This document shows, piece by piece, positions 51,208 through 59,837 of a stretch of 64,000 nt of DNA. Positions within the stretch are counted from its first letter, which is position 1; each line of letters starts with the position of its first letter. Below the pieces are notes generated by a model, which was not told the DNA's origin, ran no database searches, and saw nothing but the letters and a program-made list of their open reading frames with translations. This stretch comes from Aurantimonas coralicida DSM 14790. Lineage in GTDB: Bacteria > Pseudomonadota > Alphaproteobacteria > Rhizobiales > Rhizobiaceae. Where the stretch lies: positions 1 through 64,000 of the forward strand of contig NZ_ATXK01000009.1 in NCBI RefSeq assembly GCF_000421645.1, given 5' to 3'. Both the position numbers and the translations under genes were made by a program.

Positions 51208-51209
51208 AA

Positions 51210-51605
51210 ATGGCGGACGATCTCTTCGCGCTGGCGAAGTCCGCGATGCGGCGCGCCCACGCGCCCTATTCGAAATTCCCTGTCGGCGCAGCCCTGCGCA
51301 CCACGGACGGTCGCATCTTCTCCGGCTGCAATGTCGAGATCGTTAGCTTTCCCGAAGGCTGGTGCGCCGAGACGACGGCGATCGGCCATCTGGTGATGGA
51401 CGGCGGCGGGCGGATCGCCGAGGTGGCCGTGGTCGCCGAGAAGCTGCCGCTGTGCACGCCCTGCGGCGGCTGCCGCCAGCGCATCGCCGAATTCGCCGAC
51501 GCGGCAACGAAGGTGCATCTGTGCGACGCTGACGGCGGCGTTCGCGAGACCGTCACCATGGGCGAACTCCTGCCGCGCGCCTTCGACACCGAGAGCCTCG
51601 CATGA
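51210..51605 (+). CDS. cdd: Cytidine deaminase
   Basis: Deaminates cytidine and deoxycytidine to uridine and deoxyuridine. At 131 residues it is the small tetrameric form. The zinc motif is visible as PEGWCAETTAIGHLV (Cys-Ala-Glu, with the catalytic glutamate) and PCGGCRQRIAEF (two further cysteines), giving a three-cysteine zinc site. The substrate loop PYSKFPVGAALRT and GCNVEIVSFPEG are standard. It lies two bases after the permease gene and overlaps the phosphorylase gene by four bases (ATGA). Confidence 0.95.
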   Translation: MADDLFALAKSAMRRAHAPYSKFPVGAALRTTDGRIFSGCNVEIVSFPEGWCAETTAIGHLVMDGGGRIAEVAVVAEKLPLCTPCGGCRQRIAEFADAATKVHLCDADGGVRETVTMGELLPRAFDTESLA

Positions 51606-52408
51606 GCGCGGCCGCCGATTATCTGCGCTACCGGCTGGGCGACCGCCGCCCGGTGGCCGCGATGGTGCTGGGATCGGGACTGGGGCTGCTGGTCGATGCG
51701 ATGGCGGATACGATCCGGATCCCCTTCGCCGAGATCCCCGGCTTTCCGGTGAGCGCGGTGACGGGCCATGCCGGCGAGATCGTCGTCGGCCGGCTCGGTG
51801 GGCGCGACATTCTCGTCCTGTCCGGCCGCGTCCATTATTACGAGGCCGGCGATGCGGCGGTGATGCGGCCGGTGATCGCGGCGATCGCGGCGCTGGGTAT
51901 CGAACGGCTGCTCCTGACCAATTCGGCCGGCTCGGTGCGCGAGGACATGCCGCCTGGCTCGGTGATGATGATCGAGGATCACATCAATTATTCCGGGCTC
52001 AACCCGCTGATCGGCGAAGCCTCCGACGCCCGCTTCGTCGGCATGACGGCGGCCTATGATGCCGAGCTGCGCGAGCGTCTGGCCGCCGCCGCCGAGACGG
52101 CCGGCGAGACGCTGTTCGGCGGCGTCTACATGTGGTTTTCCGGCCCGTCCTTCGAGACGCCCGCAGAGATCCGCATGGCGCGCACGCTGGGCGCCGACGC
52201 GGTCGGCATGTCGACGGTGCCCGAAACCATCCTGGCGCGGTTCTTCGGCCTGAGGGTCGTCGCCGCCTCGGTGATCACCAATTACGGGGCCGGCATGACC
52301 GGCGCCGAACTCTCCCATGCGGAGACCAAGGACATGGCGCCAAAGGGTGGCGCGCGGCTGGCGCGGATTCTGGGTGCCATGCTGGAAAACGGAGGCTTCG
52401 ATGACTGA
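51602..52408 (+). CDS. punA: Purine-nucleoside phosphorylase (PNP-I/PunA type)
   Basis: Splits purine nucleosides with phosphate to base and (deoxy)ribose-1-phosphate. It is the trimeric mammalian-like/PunA type, 268 residues. Visible are MVLGSGLGLL (phosphate loop), VTGHAGEIVVGRLGG, SGRVHYYEAGD, TNSAGSVREDMPPGS, YMWFSGPSFETPAEIRM, and GMSTVPETILARFFGLRV with the usual base-binding EVI-type region replaced by the segment before NYGAGM. The gene overlaps both neighbours (cdd by four bases, deoC by eight). Confidence 0.94.
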   Translation: MSAAADYLRYRLGDRRPVAAMVLGSGLGLLVDAMADTIRIPFAEIPGFPVSAVTGHAGEIVVGRLGGRDILVLSGRVHYYEAGDAAVMRPVIAAIAALGIERLLLTNSAGSVREDMPPGSVMMIEDHINYSGLNPLIGEASDARFVGMTAAYDAELRERLAAAAETAGETLFGGVYMWFSGPSFETPAEIRMARTLGADAVGMSTVPETILARFFGLRVVAASVITNYGAGMTGAELSHAETKDMAPKGGARLARILGAMLENGGFDD

Positions 52409-53162
52409 TGCCGACATGCAGGCCCGCGCCCGGCAACTGATCGCCTGCCTCGACCTGACCAATCTCAACGACGACTGCACCGAGGCCGATGTCGCGGCGC
52501 TGTGCGACCGGGCGGCGACGCCGGAAGGGCCGGTCGCAGCGATCTGCATCTGGCCGCAATTCGTCGCCTTCGCGCGCGAAAAGCTGGCGCCGGCCATCCG
52601 CATCGCGACGGTGGTGAACTTCCCGGCCGGCGGCGAGGATCTGGACGCGACCCTCGCCGAGACTCGCGTGGCGGTCGCCGACGGTGCCGAGGAGATCGAC
52701 CTTGTGATCGCCTATCGGAAGATTCCGGCCGATCCGGATTTCGTCGAGAACCAGGTGCGCCAGGTGAAGGCAGCTTGCCGCACGGCGCGGCTGAAGACGA
52801 TCCTGGAGACCGGCGAGATCGGCGACCCGGACGCGATCCGCGTGGCCTGCCAGGCGGCACTCGACGGCGGGGCCGACTTCCTGAAGACCTCGACCGGCAA
52901 GGTCGCCGAGAACGCGACACCCGTCTCCGCCCGGCTGCTGCTCGGCGCGATCGCCGATTCCGGCCGCGACGTCGGTTTCAAGCCGGCCGGCGGCATCAAG
53001 ACCTTCGAGGACGCGAACGGCTATCTCGAACTCGCCGAGGCGATTTGCGGCCCCGGCTGGGCGACGCCGGAGCGCTTCCGTCTGGGCGCGTCCAGCGTCC
53101 TCGGCGATCTTCTCGCCGTGGCAGGCGGCAAGGCGCGGGCCGGCGGGGCGGCCGGCTACTGA
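52401..53162 (+). CDS. deoC: Deoxyribose-phosphate aldolase
   Basis: Cleaves 2-deoxyribose-5-phosphate to glyceraldehyde-3-phosphate and acetaldehyde. The Schiff-base lysine is Lys162 in DFLKTSTGKV. Other hallmarks are LDLTNLNDDCTEADVAALC near the start, CIWPQFV, TVVNFPAG, LKTILETGEI and the phosphate loop FKPAGGIKT. Length is 253 residues. The ATG at 52401 has GGAGG six bases upstream and overlaps the punA stop by eight bases. It consumes the deoxyribose-5-P made by phosphopentomutase (deoB, encoded leftward at 58080). Confidence 0.96.
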   Translation: MTDADMQARARQLIACLDLTNLNDDCTEADVAALCDRAATPEGPVAAICIWPQFVAFAREKLAPAIRIATVVNFPAGGEDLDATLAETRVAVADGAEEIDLVIAYRKIPADPDFVENQVRQVKAACRTARLKTILETGEIGDPDAIRVACQAALDGGADFLKTSTGKVAENATPVSARLLLGAIADSGRDVGFKPAGGIKTFEDANGYLELAEAICGPGWATPERFRLGASSVLGDLLAVAGGKARAGGAAGY

Positions 53163-54481
53163 TGGCGGTCCTGCCGCAGGAGTTCATCCGCGCCAAGCGG
53201 GACGGGGAGACCCTCGATCCGGCCGCGATCAAGGCCTTCATCGCCGGCTTCGACGACGGCAGCGTCACCGAGGGGCAGGTCGCCGCCTTTGCCATGGCCG
53301 TCTTCTTCCAGGGCATGGCGCGGGACGAGACCGTCGCGCTGACCGAGGCGATGCGCGACAGCGGCGATGTCCTCGACTGGTCCGACCTCGACCGCCCAGT
53401 CGTCGACAAGCATTCGACCGGCGGCATCGGCGACAATGTCTCGCTAATGCTGGCGCCGATCGTCGCCGCCTGCGGCGCGGCCGTGCCGATGATCTCGGGG
53501 CGCGGGCTCGGCCATACCGGCGGTACGCTGGACAAGATGGAATCGATCCCCGGCTATTCGGTGACGCCCGACAATGCGACGTTCCGGCGGACCGTGCGCG
53601 ACGTCGGCTGCGCGATCATCGGCCAGACCGGCCAACTCGCCCCGGCCGACAAGCGCTTCTACGGCGTGCGGGACGTGACGGCGACGGTGGAATCGATCCC
53701 GCTGATCACCGCCTCGATCCTGTCGAAGAAGCTGGCGGGCGGGCTCGAAGGCCTGGTGCTCGACGTCAAATGCGGCTCCGGCGCCTTCATGGCCAGCGAG
53801 GCGGACGCCCGCGCGCTGGCGACGAGCCTCGTCGAGGTGGCCAACGGGGCTGGGCTGAAGACCACGGCGCTGATCACCCGCATGGACCAGGCACTGGCCT
53901 CGGCGGCCGGCAACGCGGTGGAAGTGCGCAACGCCGTTCGCTTCCTGACCGGCGACCACCGCGACGCGGCTCTGGAAGAGGTGACGCTAGCGCTGGCGGC
54001 GGAGATGCTGGTGCTGGCCGGGCTTGGGCCGGATCTCGTCGCCGGCGAGGCCAAGGCCCGCACCGTCCTCGACGACGGGCGCGCGGCGGAGATCTTCGGC
54101 CGGATGGTGGCTGCGCTCGGCGGACCCGTCGATTTCGTCGCGCGGATGGATGCGTATCTGCCCAGGGCGCCGGTTGTCCGACCAATCGTGGCGACGGGGC
54201 CGGGTACCGTCACGGCCGTCGATGCGCGGCAGCTCGGGCTTTGCGTCGTCGGCCTCGGCGGTGGACGGACGCGGCCGCAGGATGCGGTCGACCATTCGGT
54301 CGGCCTGACGGAGCTCGCACCGATCGGCACGATGCTGGGCGAGGGCGATCCGATCGCGCTGGTCCATGCGCGGGACGAGGCGGCGGCCGAGGCGGCAGCG
54401 GCGGTGGTCCGGGCAGCTTACAGCTTCGGCGATGCAGGGCCAGGTGGCTCACGGCCCGCGGTCATCGACCGCATCGGCTGA
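53162..54481 (+). CDS. deoA: Thymidine phosphorylase
   Basis: Splits thymidine and deoxyuridine to base and deoxyribose-1-phosphate. The length of 439 residues and the phosphate-binding signature KHSTGGIGD (Lys83) followed by SGRGLGHTGGTLDKMESIPGY are diagnostic for pyrimidine-nucleoside phosphorylases; SILSKKLAGGLEGLVLDVKCGSGAFM carries further active-site residues. The start is the ATG in the TGATG overlap with deoC; the longer open frame back to 52502 is antisense-like filler inside deoC. It is the last gene of the rightward operon. Confidence 0.96.
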   Translation: MAVLPQEFIRAKRDGETLDPAAIKAFIAGFDDGSVTEGQVAAFAMAVFFQGMARDETVALTEAMRDSGDVLDWSDLDRPVVDKHSTGGIGDNVSLMLAPIVAACGAAVPMISGRGLGHTGGTLDKMESIPGYSVTPDNATFRRTVRDVGCAIIGQTGQLAPADKRFYGVRDVTATVESIPLITASILSKKLAGGLEGLVLDVKCGSGAFMASEADARALATSLVEVANGAGLKTTALITRMDQALASAAGNAVEVRNAVRFLTGDHRDAALEEVTLALAAEMLVLAGLGPDLVAGEAKARTVLDDGRAAEIFGRMVAALGGPVDFVARMDAYLPRAPVVRPIVATGPGTVTAVDARQLGLCVVGLGGGRTRPQDAVDHSVGLTELAPIGTMLGEGDPIALVHARDEAAAEAAAAVVRAAYSFGDAGPGGSRPAVIDRIG

Positions 54482-54497
54482 GCGCCTCGGACTGGTC

Positions 54498-55034
54498 CTA
54501 TTGCTTCAGCGTCAGCTGCTCGTCCGCGATCTCGAATTTCGACAGGCGACCGAGGAAGCTCATGCCGAGGAGGGCGACGGGCAGGGTGCCGTCGCGGGTG
54601 ACGAGCGTGTCGACGTCGCGCAGTTCGATCGGGCCGAGCTGCATCCGCGCGACCGTGACGAGGGCGGCCGTGGTCTCGCCATTCGCCGTCTGCACCGTGT
54701 AGCGATATTCATCGAGCTGCGGGGCGACGCCGAGGCGGCGGGCGGTGGTGTCGTTGATGGAAACGTAGGTTGCGCCGGTATCCACGAGGACCGGCACGGA
54801 GCGGCCGTTCATCCGCGTATCGGTCCGGAAATGGCCACTGGCATCGGCGGCGAGGCGCGCGACGCGGCCGGAAAGGCTGGCGGGACGTTCCATCGCCGCA
54901 TCGATGACCTCGGGGGCGCGTTCGACGGTCTCCACCTGGCCGGACAGCATGCCGGCGCGGTAGTGCTCGAAGGCCGATGGCACGGCCAGCGCGACCAGCG
55001 AGGTCACGGCAAGGATGATGACGAAGTTCTGCAT
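54498..55034 (-). CDS. Retropepsin-like aspartic protease, TIGR02281 (clan AA) family
   Basis: A membrane-anchored single-domain aspartyl protease, 178 residues. One N-terminal helix (FVIILAVTSLVALAVPSAF) is followed by a retropepsin fold with the catalytic VLVDTGATYVSI (Asp85) and a second hydrophobic-Gly segment LLGMSFLGRLSKFEI. As in retroviral proteases two copies would form the active site. The family is widespread in alphaproteobacteria; related SpoT/PerP-like members process membrane proteins, but the substrate here is unknown. It converges on deoA and is unrelated to nucleoside metabolism. Confidence 0.9.
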   Translation of the reverse strand: MQNFVIILAVTSLVALAVPSAFEHYRAGMLSGQVETVERAPEVIDAAMERPASLSGRVARLAADASGHFRTDTRMNGRSVPVLVDTGATYVSINDTTARRLGVAPQLDEYRYTVQTANGETTAALVTVARMQLGPIELRDVDTLVTRDGTLPVALLGMSFLGRLSKFEIADEQLTLKQ

Positions 55035-55112
55035 CCGGCGGTCCGACCCGTTGCGACTTAGGTCGGACAGTGTGGGCGCAGCGGGGTTAACCGGAGGCGA
55101 AAAGCCGGCGAT

Positions 55113-55133
55113 GCCGGGCGGCCATCGCCCGGC
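55113..55133 (-). terminator. Probable terminator downstream of upp
   Basis: GCCGGGCG and CGCCCGGC form a perfect eight-pair stem with a five-base loop. On the minus strand it is followed about ten bases later by TTTT. It lies between the end of upp and the start of the protease gene, both leftward. Confidence 0.5.
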
Positions 55134-55171
55134 GCGGTTGCCGATCGGTTAAGACCGGCCCGCCGTGGCGG

Positions 55172-55801
55172 CTATTTGGTGCCGTACATCCGGTCGCCAG
55201 CGTCGCCGAGGCCGGGCACGATGTAGCCCTTGTCGTTGAGGTGCCGATCGATCGAGGCGGTGAAGACCGGGACGTCCGGATGGGCGGTGCGGAACCGCTC
55301 GATGCCTTCCGGGGCCGCCAGCAGGCAGAGGAAGCGGATGTTCTTCGCGCCGCGCTCCTTCAGCTTCTCGATCGCCGCGATGGCCGAATTGGCCGTTGCC
55401 AGCATCGGGTCGACGACGATGACAAGGCGGTTTTCCAGATCCTCGGGCGCCTTGAAGTAATATTCGACCGGCTGCAGCGTCTCGTGGTCGCGGTAGAGCC
55501 CGATATGGGCGACGCGGGCGGCCGGCACGAGGTCGAGCATGCCCTCCAGAAGGCCGTTGCCGGCCCGCAGGATCGAGGCGAAGACCAGCTTCTTGCCTTC
55601 CAGCACGGGCGAATCCATCGCCTCCATCGGCGTCTCGATCCGGATCGTCGTCAGGTCGAGATTGCGCGTGACCTCGTAGCAGAGGAGCGTGGAGATCTCG
55701 CGCAGCAGCCGGCGGAAACTCGCCGTCGAGGTCTCCTTGTTGCGCATGATGGTGAGCTTGTGCTGGACCAGCGGGTGGTCGATCACGGTGACGCCGTCCA
55801 T
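55172..55801 (-). CDS. upp: Uracil phosphoribosyltransferase
   Basis: Makes UMP from uracil and PRPP, recapturing the base released by deoA or by the nucleoside hydrolase. The 209-residue protein shows the family segments [25 protein letters not shown] at the start, [13 protein letters not shown], the PRPP loop [16 protein letters not shown], and a C-terminal [13 protein letters not shown]. It lies 33 bases after the adenosine deaminase gene on the same strand and so is probably in the deoB-add-upp transcript. Confidence 0.96.
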   Translation of the reverse strand: MDGVTVIDHPLVQHKLTIMRNKETSTASFRRLLREISTLLCYEVTRNLDLTTIRIETPMEAMDSPVLEGKKLVFASILRAGNGLLEGMLDLVPAARVAHIGLYRDHETLQPVEYYFKAPEDLENRLVIVVDPMLATANSAIAAIEKLKERGAKNIRFLCLLAAPEGIERFRTAHPDVPVFTASIDRHLNDKGYIVPGLGDAGDRMYGTK

Positions 55802-55834
55802 GGGGCCTCGCTTTCTGGCTGATTTGGCTTCTGC

Positions 55835-56887
55835 TTAACCGGACGATGACGGCGCGCCAAGGGCGATCGCCGAGACAACGAGTTGTTGGAGGAGACGCTG
55901 CCGGGTCGCTTCGTCGACGAAGGCGGCCTCGATGGCGTTGCGGGTGAAGCCGAGACGGTCGCCCGGCCCGAAGCCGGCAGACGCAGCAAAAGCGTATTCG
56001 GCCGCAAGATCGGTGGCGAAAAAGGGCGGATCGTCGGAGTTCAGCGTGACCCGGCATCCGGCCTCGACCAGTGGCCGCAGCGGATGCGATGCCACGTCCG
56101 GATAGACGCCAAGCGCAAGGTTGGAGTGGGGGCAGATTTCGAGGGCGATGCCTTTGTCGGCCAGCATCCGCACCACGTCCGGCGCTTCGACCGCGCGCAC
56201 GCCATGGCCGATGCGGCTCGTTCGAAGGATCTCGACCGTCTCGCGGACATTCTCCGCGCCGTCGAATTCGCCGGCATGGGCGGTCAGGCCGAGCCCGGCG
56301 TCGCGGGCGATGTCGAAGGCAGGGGCGAAGTCCCGGGGCGTGCCGATGCGCTCGTCGCCGGCAAGGCCGAAGCCGGTCAGAAGCGGTTCGCGCACCGCAT
56401 GGGTCGCCGCAAAGCGTGCGGCGGCCTCGACCCGATCGGCACCGAGATGGCGAACGCCGACCACGATCATCCGCGCCTCGATGCCGGTCGCGGCCGTCGC
56501 CCGGCGGATACCCTCGGCGAGACCGCCCAGATAGGCATCGCCCGGCACACTGGCCGTTGCCGCGTGGTCGGGTGAGATGAAGAATTCGGCGTAGACCGCG
56601 CCGGCGCGGGCAAGGCCCGTCAGATGGTCCTCGGCGAGGCGGCAATAGTCAGCCGCGTCGCGGAAGACCAGCGAGGCGCGATCATAGGCTGCGAGGAAGC
56701 TGGTGAAGTCGTCCCAGACATAGGCGCCGTCGCGAACGATGCCGCCGAGGTCGATGCCGTGGCGTTCCGCCAGTTCCAGCACCAGTGCGGGGCGGGCCGC
56801 GCCCTCGATATGGCAGTGGAGTTCGGCCATGGGGACGGCACCGCCGGAGCTTGCGCGGGCGAGGGCCGGGGCGGCGTCCGCCTTCAC
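55835..56887 (-). CDS. add: Adenosine deaminase
   Basis: Deaminates adenosine and deoxyadenosine to inosine forms. Metal ligands and active-site residues are visible: LHCHIEG (His24, His26 from the GTG start), [15 protein letters not shown] (zinc histidine and catalytic glutamate), RIGHGVRA, and LNSDDPPFF (catalytic and zinc aspartates). I chose the GTG at 56887 because it overlaps the deoB stop as GTGA, the coupling seen throughout this cluster, giving 350 residues; the ATG at 56830 would leave only three residues before the metal motif. A related alternative is a 6-aminodeoxyfutalosine or adenine deaminase, less likely beside deoB. Confidence 0.9.
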   Translation of the reverse strand: MKADAAPALARASSGGAVPMAELHCHIEGAARPALVLELAERHGIDLGGIVRDGAYVWDDFTSFLAAYDRASLVFRDAADYCRLAEDHLTGLARAGAVYAEFFISPDHAATASVPGDAYLGGLAEGIRRATAATGIEARMIVVGVRHLGADRVEAAARFAATHAVREPLLTGFGLAGDERIGTPRDFAPAFDIARDAGLGLTAHAGEFDGAENVRETVEILRTSRIGHGVRAVEAPDVVRMLADKGIALEICPHSNLALGVYPDVASHPLRPLVEAGCRVTLNSDDPPFFATDLAAEYAFAASAGFGPGDRLGFTRNAIEAAFVDEATRQRLLQQLVVSAIALGAPSSSG

Positions 56888-58080
56888 AGGAAGCTCGTTC
56901 CGTGGCGGCCTTCCGGCAGGCCGAGATGCGCGGCAACGCTCTCGCCGATATCGGCGAAGGTCTCGCGGTGGCCGATGGCGCGGGCGGCGATGCCCGGCCC
57001 TAAGCCGAGCACGGGCACGTTCTCGCGGGTGTGGTCGGTGCCGCGGAAGGTCGGGTCGCAGCCGTGATCGGCGGTGATGATGGCGAGATCGCCCGGCCGC
57101 AGTCGCGCTTCGAGCTCGGGCAGACGCGCGTCGAAAGATTCCAGCGCCGCCGCATAGCCGGCGACATCGCGCCGGTGGCCGTAGAGCATGTCGAAATCGA
57201 CGAAATTGGCGAAGACGATGTCGCCGTCGCTCGCGTCGTCCAAGGCGCCCAGCATGGCGTCGAACAGCGCCATGTTGCCGTCGCCCTTGCGCACCTCGGA
57301 GATGCCCTGGTGGGCGAAGATGTCGCCGATCTTGCCGATCGCGATGACCCGGCGGCCGGCGGCGACGGCGCGGTCGAGGATGGTGGGCTCGGGTGGCGGC
57401 ACCGAATAGTCGCGGCGGTTGGCGGTCCGGCGGAAGGTCGCGGCGGTCTCGCCGGTGAAGGGCCGGGCGATGACCCGGCCGATATTCAAGGGATCGACGT
57501 GCCGCCGTGCGACCGCGCAGAGCGCGTAGAGCCGCTCCACGCCGAAATGGGTCTCGTGGGCGGCGATCTGCAGCACGCTGTCGGAGGAGGTGTAGAAGAT
57601 CGGCTTGCCGGACGCGATGCTCTCCTCGCCGAGTTCGGCGATGATCGTGGTGCCCGAGGCATGGCAGTCGCCGAGAATACCGGGAATGTCGGCGTCGTCG
57701 CCGATCTGCGCGATCAGGGAGGCGGGGAAGGTCGGCACGGTGTGGGGGAAATAGCCCCAGTCGAAGGTCACCGGCACGCCGGCGATCTCCCAATGTCCGG
57801 ACGGGGTGTCCTTGCCATGGGAGACCTCGCCGGCCGAGCCCCAGAGGCCGGCGGGCGATCCGTCGCCGTCGAGACCGGCGGCATGGAAGAGGCCGAGGCG
57901 GCGCATGTTGGGCAGGGCGAGCGGGCCCTGTCTGATGCCGGCACGGTCGGCCTCGCCGGCTTCGGCGCGTTCGAGGATATGGCCGAAGGTGTCGGCTCCC
58001 GCGTCGCCGAAGGCTTCGGCATCCCTTGCATGGCCGATCCCGAAGGAATCGAGAACGATCAGAACAGCGCGCGCCAACAT
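56884..58080 (-). CDS. deoB: Phosphopentomutase
   Basis: Interconverts (deoxy)ribose-1-phosphate and -5-phosphate, linking the phosphorylases to deoC. The 398-residue alkaline-phosphatase-superfamily protein has the metal segment [28 protein letters not shown] at the N-terminus, the phosphorylated-residue loop [12 protein letters not shown], and a C-terminal metal site [19 protein letters not shown]. It heads the leftward deoB-add-upp operon. Start is the ATG at 58080 ([14 protein letters not shown]). Confidence 0.96.
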   Translation of the reverse strand: MLARAVLIVLDSFGIGHARDAEAFGDAGADTFGHILERAEAGEADRAGIRQGPLALPNMRRLGLFHAAGLDGDGSPAGLWGSAGEVSHGKDTPSGHWEIAGVPVTFDWGYFPHTVPTFPASLIAQIGDDADIPGILGDCHASGTTIIAELGEESIASGKPIFYTSSDSVLQIAAHETHFGVERLYALCAVARRHVDPLNIGRVIARPFTGETAATFRRTANRRDYSVPPPEPTILDRAVAAGRRVIAIGKIGDIFAHQGISEVRKGDGNMALFDAMLGALDDASDGDIVFANFVDFDMLYGHRRDVAGYAAALESFDARLPELEARLRPGDLAIITADHGCDPTFRGTDHTRENVPVLGLGPGIAARAIGHRETFADIGESVAAHLGLPEGRHGTSFL

Positions 58081-58225
58081 TCTCTCCTTGCCGCGACCGG
58101 AGTCCCGGCCTGTCAGGCGCCGACGGCCGGCCAGGGCCGCCGCGGCGTGTGGTCAGGCAGATAGGCGGACCGGGAGGGTTTCACAGGGGAGGTGGGATAG
58201 CGCGGCGCGAGGAGCAGGCGCGGCA

Positions 58226-58690
58226 TTACTGCTTGGCGGCATCCATCGCCATGCCCTGGCGCTGGGCATATTGCTGCGCGGCCTCGCCGAAGCTGTCGAC
58301 ATTGTCGCCGATGGTCACCGTCGGCTCGCATTTGGGGGCGCAGGCATAGGTGACGCGGCTGGCCTGGCGGTAGACCCGCACCGTGTTGTCCTCGAAGCTC
58401 TGCACCGCGACCTGCTGGTCCATGACGATGTCGCCATTGGCGTCGAGGATGACGAGATTGGTGATGCCGTAGCTGCGGCCCGTGAGGACCAGGCGGTTCG
58501 AGGACAGCACCTCCACGTCGACGATCGCCGGGTTGCCGACGATCACCGTGGCCGCCGGGTTGTCGATCTGGACGATCCGGGCGTGATCCACCTCGACCGG
58601 CAGGACGTCGCGGCTGTCGAAGGCGGCGGCATTCCCGCATGCGGCGAGAACGGCGATCGCAGCCAGTGCGGCGCGCAGTGTGCTGGTCAT
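58226..58690 (-). CDS. Stand-alone pilus/secretin N-terminal domain protein (CpaC N-domain-like)
   Basis: A 154-residue exported protein that consists of a signal peptide (LRAALAAIAVLAACGNAAA) and one domain resembling the N-terminal 'pilus formation' domain of CpaC/RcpA secretins: LPVEVDHARIVQIDNPAATVIVGNPAIVDVEVLS then GRSYGITNLVILDANGDIV. It lacks the secretin ring domain. Two cysteines near the end (YACAPKCEP) could form a disulfide. GGGATGAG precedes the ATG at 58690; an ATG at 58699 is in frame. It is next to and divergent from the pilin gene, so a role in pilus biogenesis, possibly as a secretin-associated periplasmic factor, is likely. Confidence 0.82.
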   Translation of the reverse strand: MTSTLRAALAAIAVLAACGNAAAFDSRDVLPVEVDHARIVQIDNPAATVIVGNPAIVDVEVLSSNRLVLTGRSYGITNLVILDANGDIVMDQQVAVQSFEDNTVRVYRQASRVTYACAPKCEPTVTIGDNVDSFGEAAQQYAQRQGMAMDAAKQ

Positions 58691-58742
58691 GTGGCTCATC
58701 CCGTTCTGCTGCTGGAGTCCTCACTCTAGGTAGAACGGTCTT

Positions 58743-58759
58743 GGTAAACGCAGGATTAA
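58743..58759 (-). promoter_or_regulatory. CtrA-like box upstream of the pilus N-domain gene and flp
   Basis: On the minus strand the sequence reads TTAA-N7-TTTACC, one base away from the CtrA consensus TTAA-N7-TTAAC. It lies in the divergent gap between the N-domain gene and flp. Pilin and cpa genes are CtrA targets in Caulobacter. Recognition is by eye only. Confidence 0.4.
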
Positions 58760-58930
58760 GCCCGGTCGTGAAGCAAAGGTGAAAATTCGACGCAAGAGGC
58801 GAAGGGAAAATAAACCACGCCGCTTAAGACGATCGCAACCGGCCACCCTTAGACATGGCTCAATCCGATCGACAAGGCAGTCGACGGGGATACTGCTTCA
58901 AACGGGTATCTGGATATCAAGGAGTTCCCA

Positions 58931-59116
58931 ATGTCCAAGCTTTTCGCTCGCTTCGCCAAGGATGAGTCCGGCGCGACCGCCATCGAATACGGCCTGATCG
59001 CCGCCATCATGGCTGTCGCCCTGATCGCCGCTTTCCCGTTCGTGACCGGCGGCCTGACCACCTCCTTCACCAACATCGGCACGATGCTCGGCTCCACGCC
59101 TTCCACGATCAACTAA
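58931..59116 (+). CDS. flp: Flp/Fap-type pilin
   Basis: The 61-residue major subunit precursor of the Flp (type IVb, Tad) pilus. The cleavage and processing motif is DESGATAIEYGLIAAIMAV: prepilin peptidase cuts after the glycine, leaving the glutamate at position 5 and tyrosine at 6 of the mature protein. The remaining part is a hydrophobic helix and a short Ser/Thr-rich tail. AAGGAG precedes the ATG. A strong stem-loop follows before cpaA, which fits higher expression of pilin than of the assembly genes. Confidence 0.97.
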   Translation: MSKLFARFAKDESGATAIEYGLIAAIMAVALIAAFPFVTGGLTTSFTNIGTMLGSTPSTIN

Positions 59117-59160
59117 TTGCGACGCATCGCGTGGAGATGCCGCGTGATTTCAAGATCATC

Positions 59161-59195
59161 AGGACCGGGACGGAGCAGATGCTTCGCCCGGTCCT
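59161..59195 (+). terminator. Stem-loop between flp and cpaA
   Basis: AGGACCGGG (59161-59169) pairs perfectly with CCCGGTCCT (59187-59195), and an inner stem CGGAGC/GCTTCG closes the hairpin around AGAT with one bulged A. No T-run follows, and GGATATTGGAG leads into the cpaA start, so it may act as a partial terminator or mRNA stabiliser behind flp. Confidence 0.55.
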
Positions 59196-59213
59196 GGATA
59201 TTGGAGTAGGCGT

Positions 59214-59726
59214 GTGACGGCTCTTGCGCTCCTCGTCATCTTCCCCTTCGCCATGCTCTATGCGGCCGCGTCGGATCTGGTGACGATGACCATCGCCAAC
59301 CGCGTCTCCATCCTCCTCGCCCTGGCCTTTCCCGTCGTCGCCTATGCGGCCGGCATGGCGCCCGGTGCGATCGGTGCCCATCTCGGCATCGGCCTCGTCT
59401 GCCTGACCGTCTGCTTCGGCATGTTCGCCGCGGGCTGGATGGGCGGCGGCGACGCCAAGCTCCTGGCCGCCACCGCGGTGTGGTTCGGGCCCACCCCCAT
59501 GCTCCTCGAATACATCCTCTTCGCCAGCATCTATGGCGGGCTCCTGACGATAGGGCTCCTGACCATCCGGGCCTTTCTGCAGCCCGTGACCGGCGTCGCC
59601 TTCATCGATCGCCTGCTCGAACGCGAGACCGGCATTCCCTATGGAATCGCCCTCGGCCTGGCCGGCCTGACCGTCTATTCCGGCAGTGTCTGGATCGACA
59701 TCGCGGCCCGCAGCGCCCCGTTCTGA
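59214..59726 (+). CDS. cpaA: Prepilin peptidase CpaA
   Basis: A membrane aspartyl protease (170 residues, about five helices) that removes the leader of Flp pilin. Both catalytic aspartates are visible: AAASDLVTMTIANRVS and the family motif GGGDAKLLAA. It is the short TadV/CpaA type without the N-terminal methyltransferase domain of PilD. The start is a GTG at 59214 with GGAG nine bases upstream. It stands 97 bases after flp, beyond the stem-loop. Confidence 0.93.
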   Translation: MTALALLVIFPFAMLYAAASDLVTMTIANRVSILLALAFPVVAYAAGMAPGAIGAHLGIGLVCLTVCFGMFAAGWMGGGDAKLLAATAVWFGPTPMLLEYILFASIYGGLLTIGLLTIRAFLQPVTGVAFIDRLLERETGIPYGIALGLAGLTVYSGSVWIDIAARSAPF

Positions 59727-59755
59727 GGCCTGCCGATCGGGCGGGAGAGGTTTCG

Positions 59756-59763
59756 TTAACCAT
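59756..59763 (+). promoter_or_regulatory. CtrA half-site upstream of cpaB
   Basis: TTAACCAT, the common CtrA half-site in alphaproteobacteria, lies 75 bases before the cpaB start in the short cpaA-cpaB gap. It suggests a separate CtrA-linked promoter for cpaB onward. An eight-base match may arise by chance, though it is the only one noted in an AT-poor region. Confidence 0.35.
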
Positions 59764-59837
59764 ACATTGAGGGTTTGTCGGCGATAACCGTCGTGAACAG
59801 CCGCATGGTCGCGGCCTCGTTTGCGAGGAGTAGCCCG

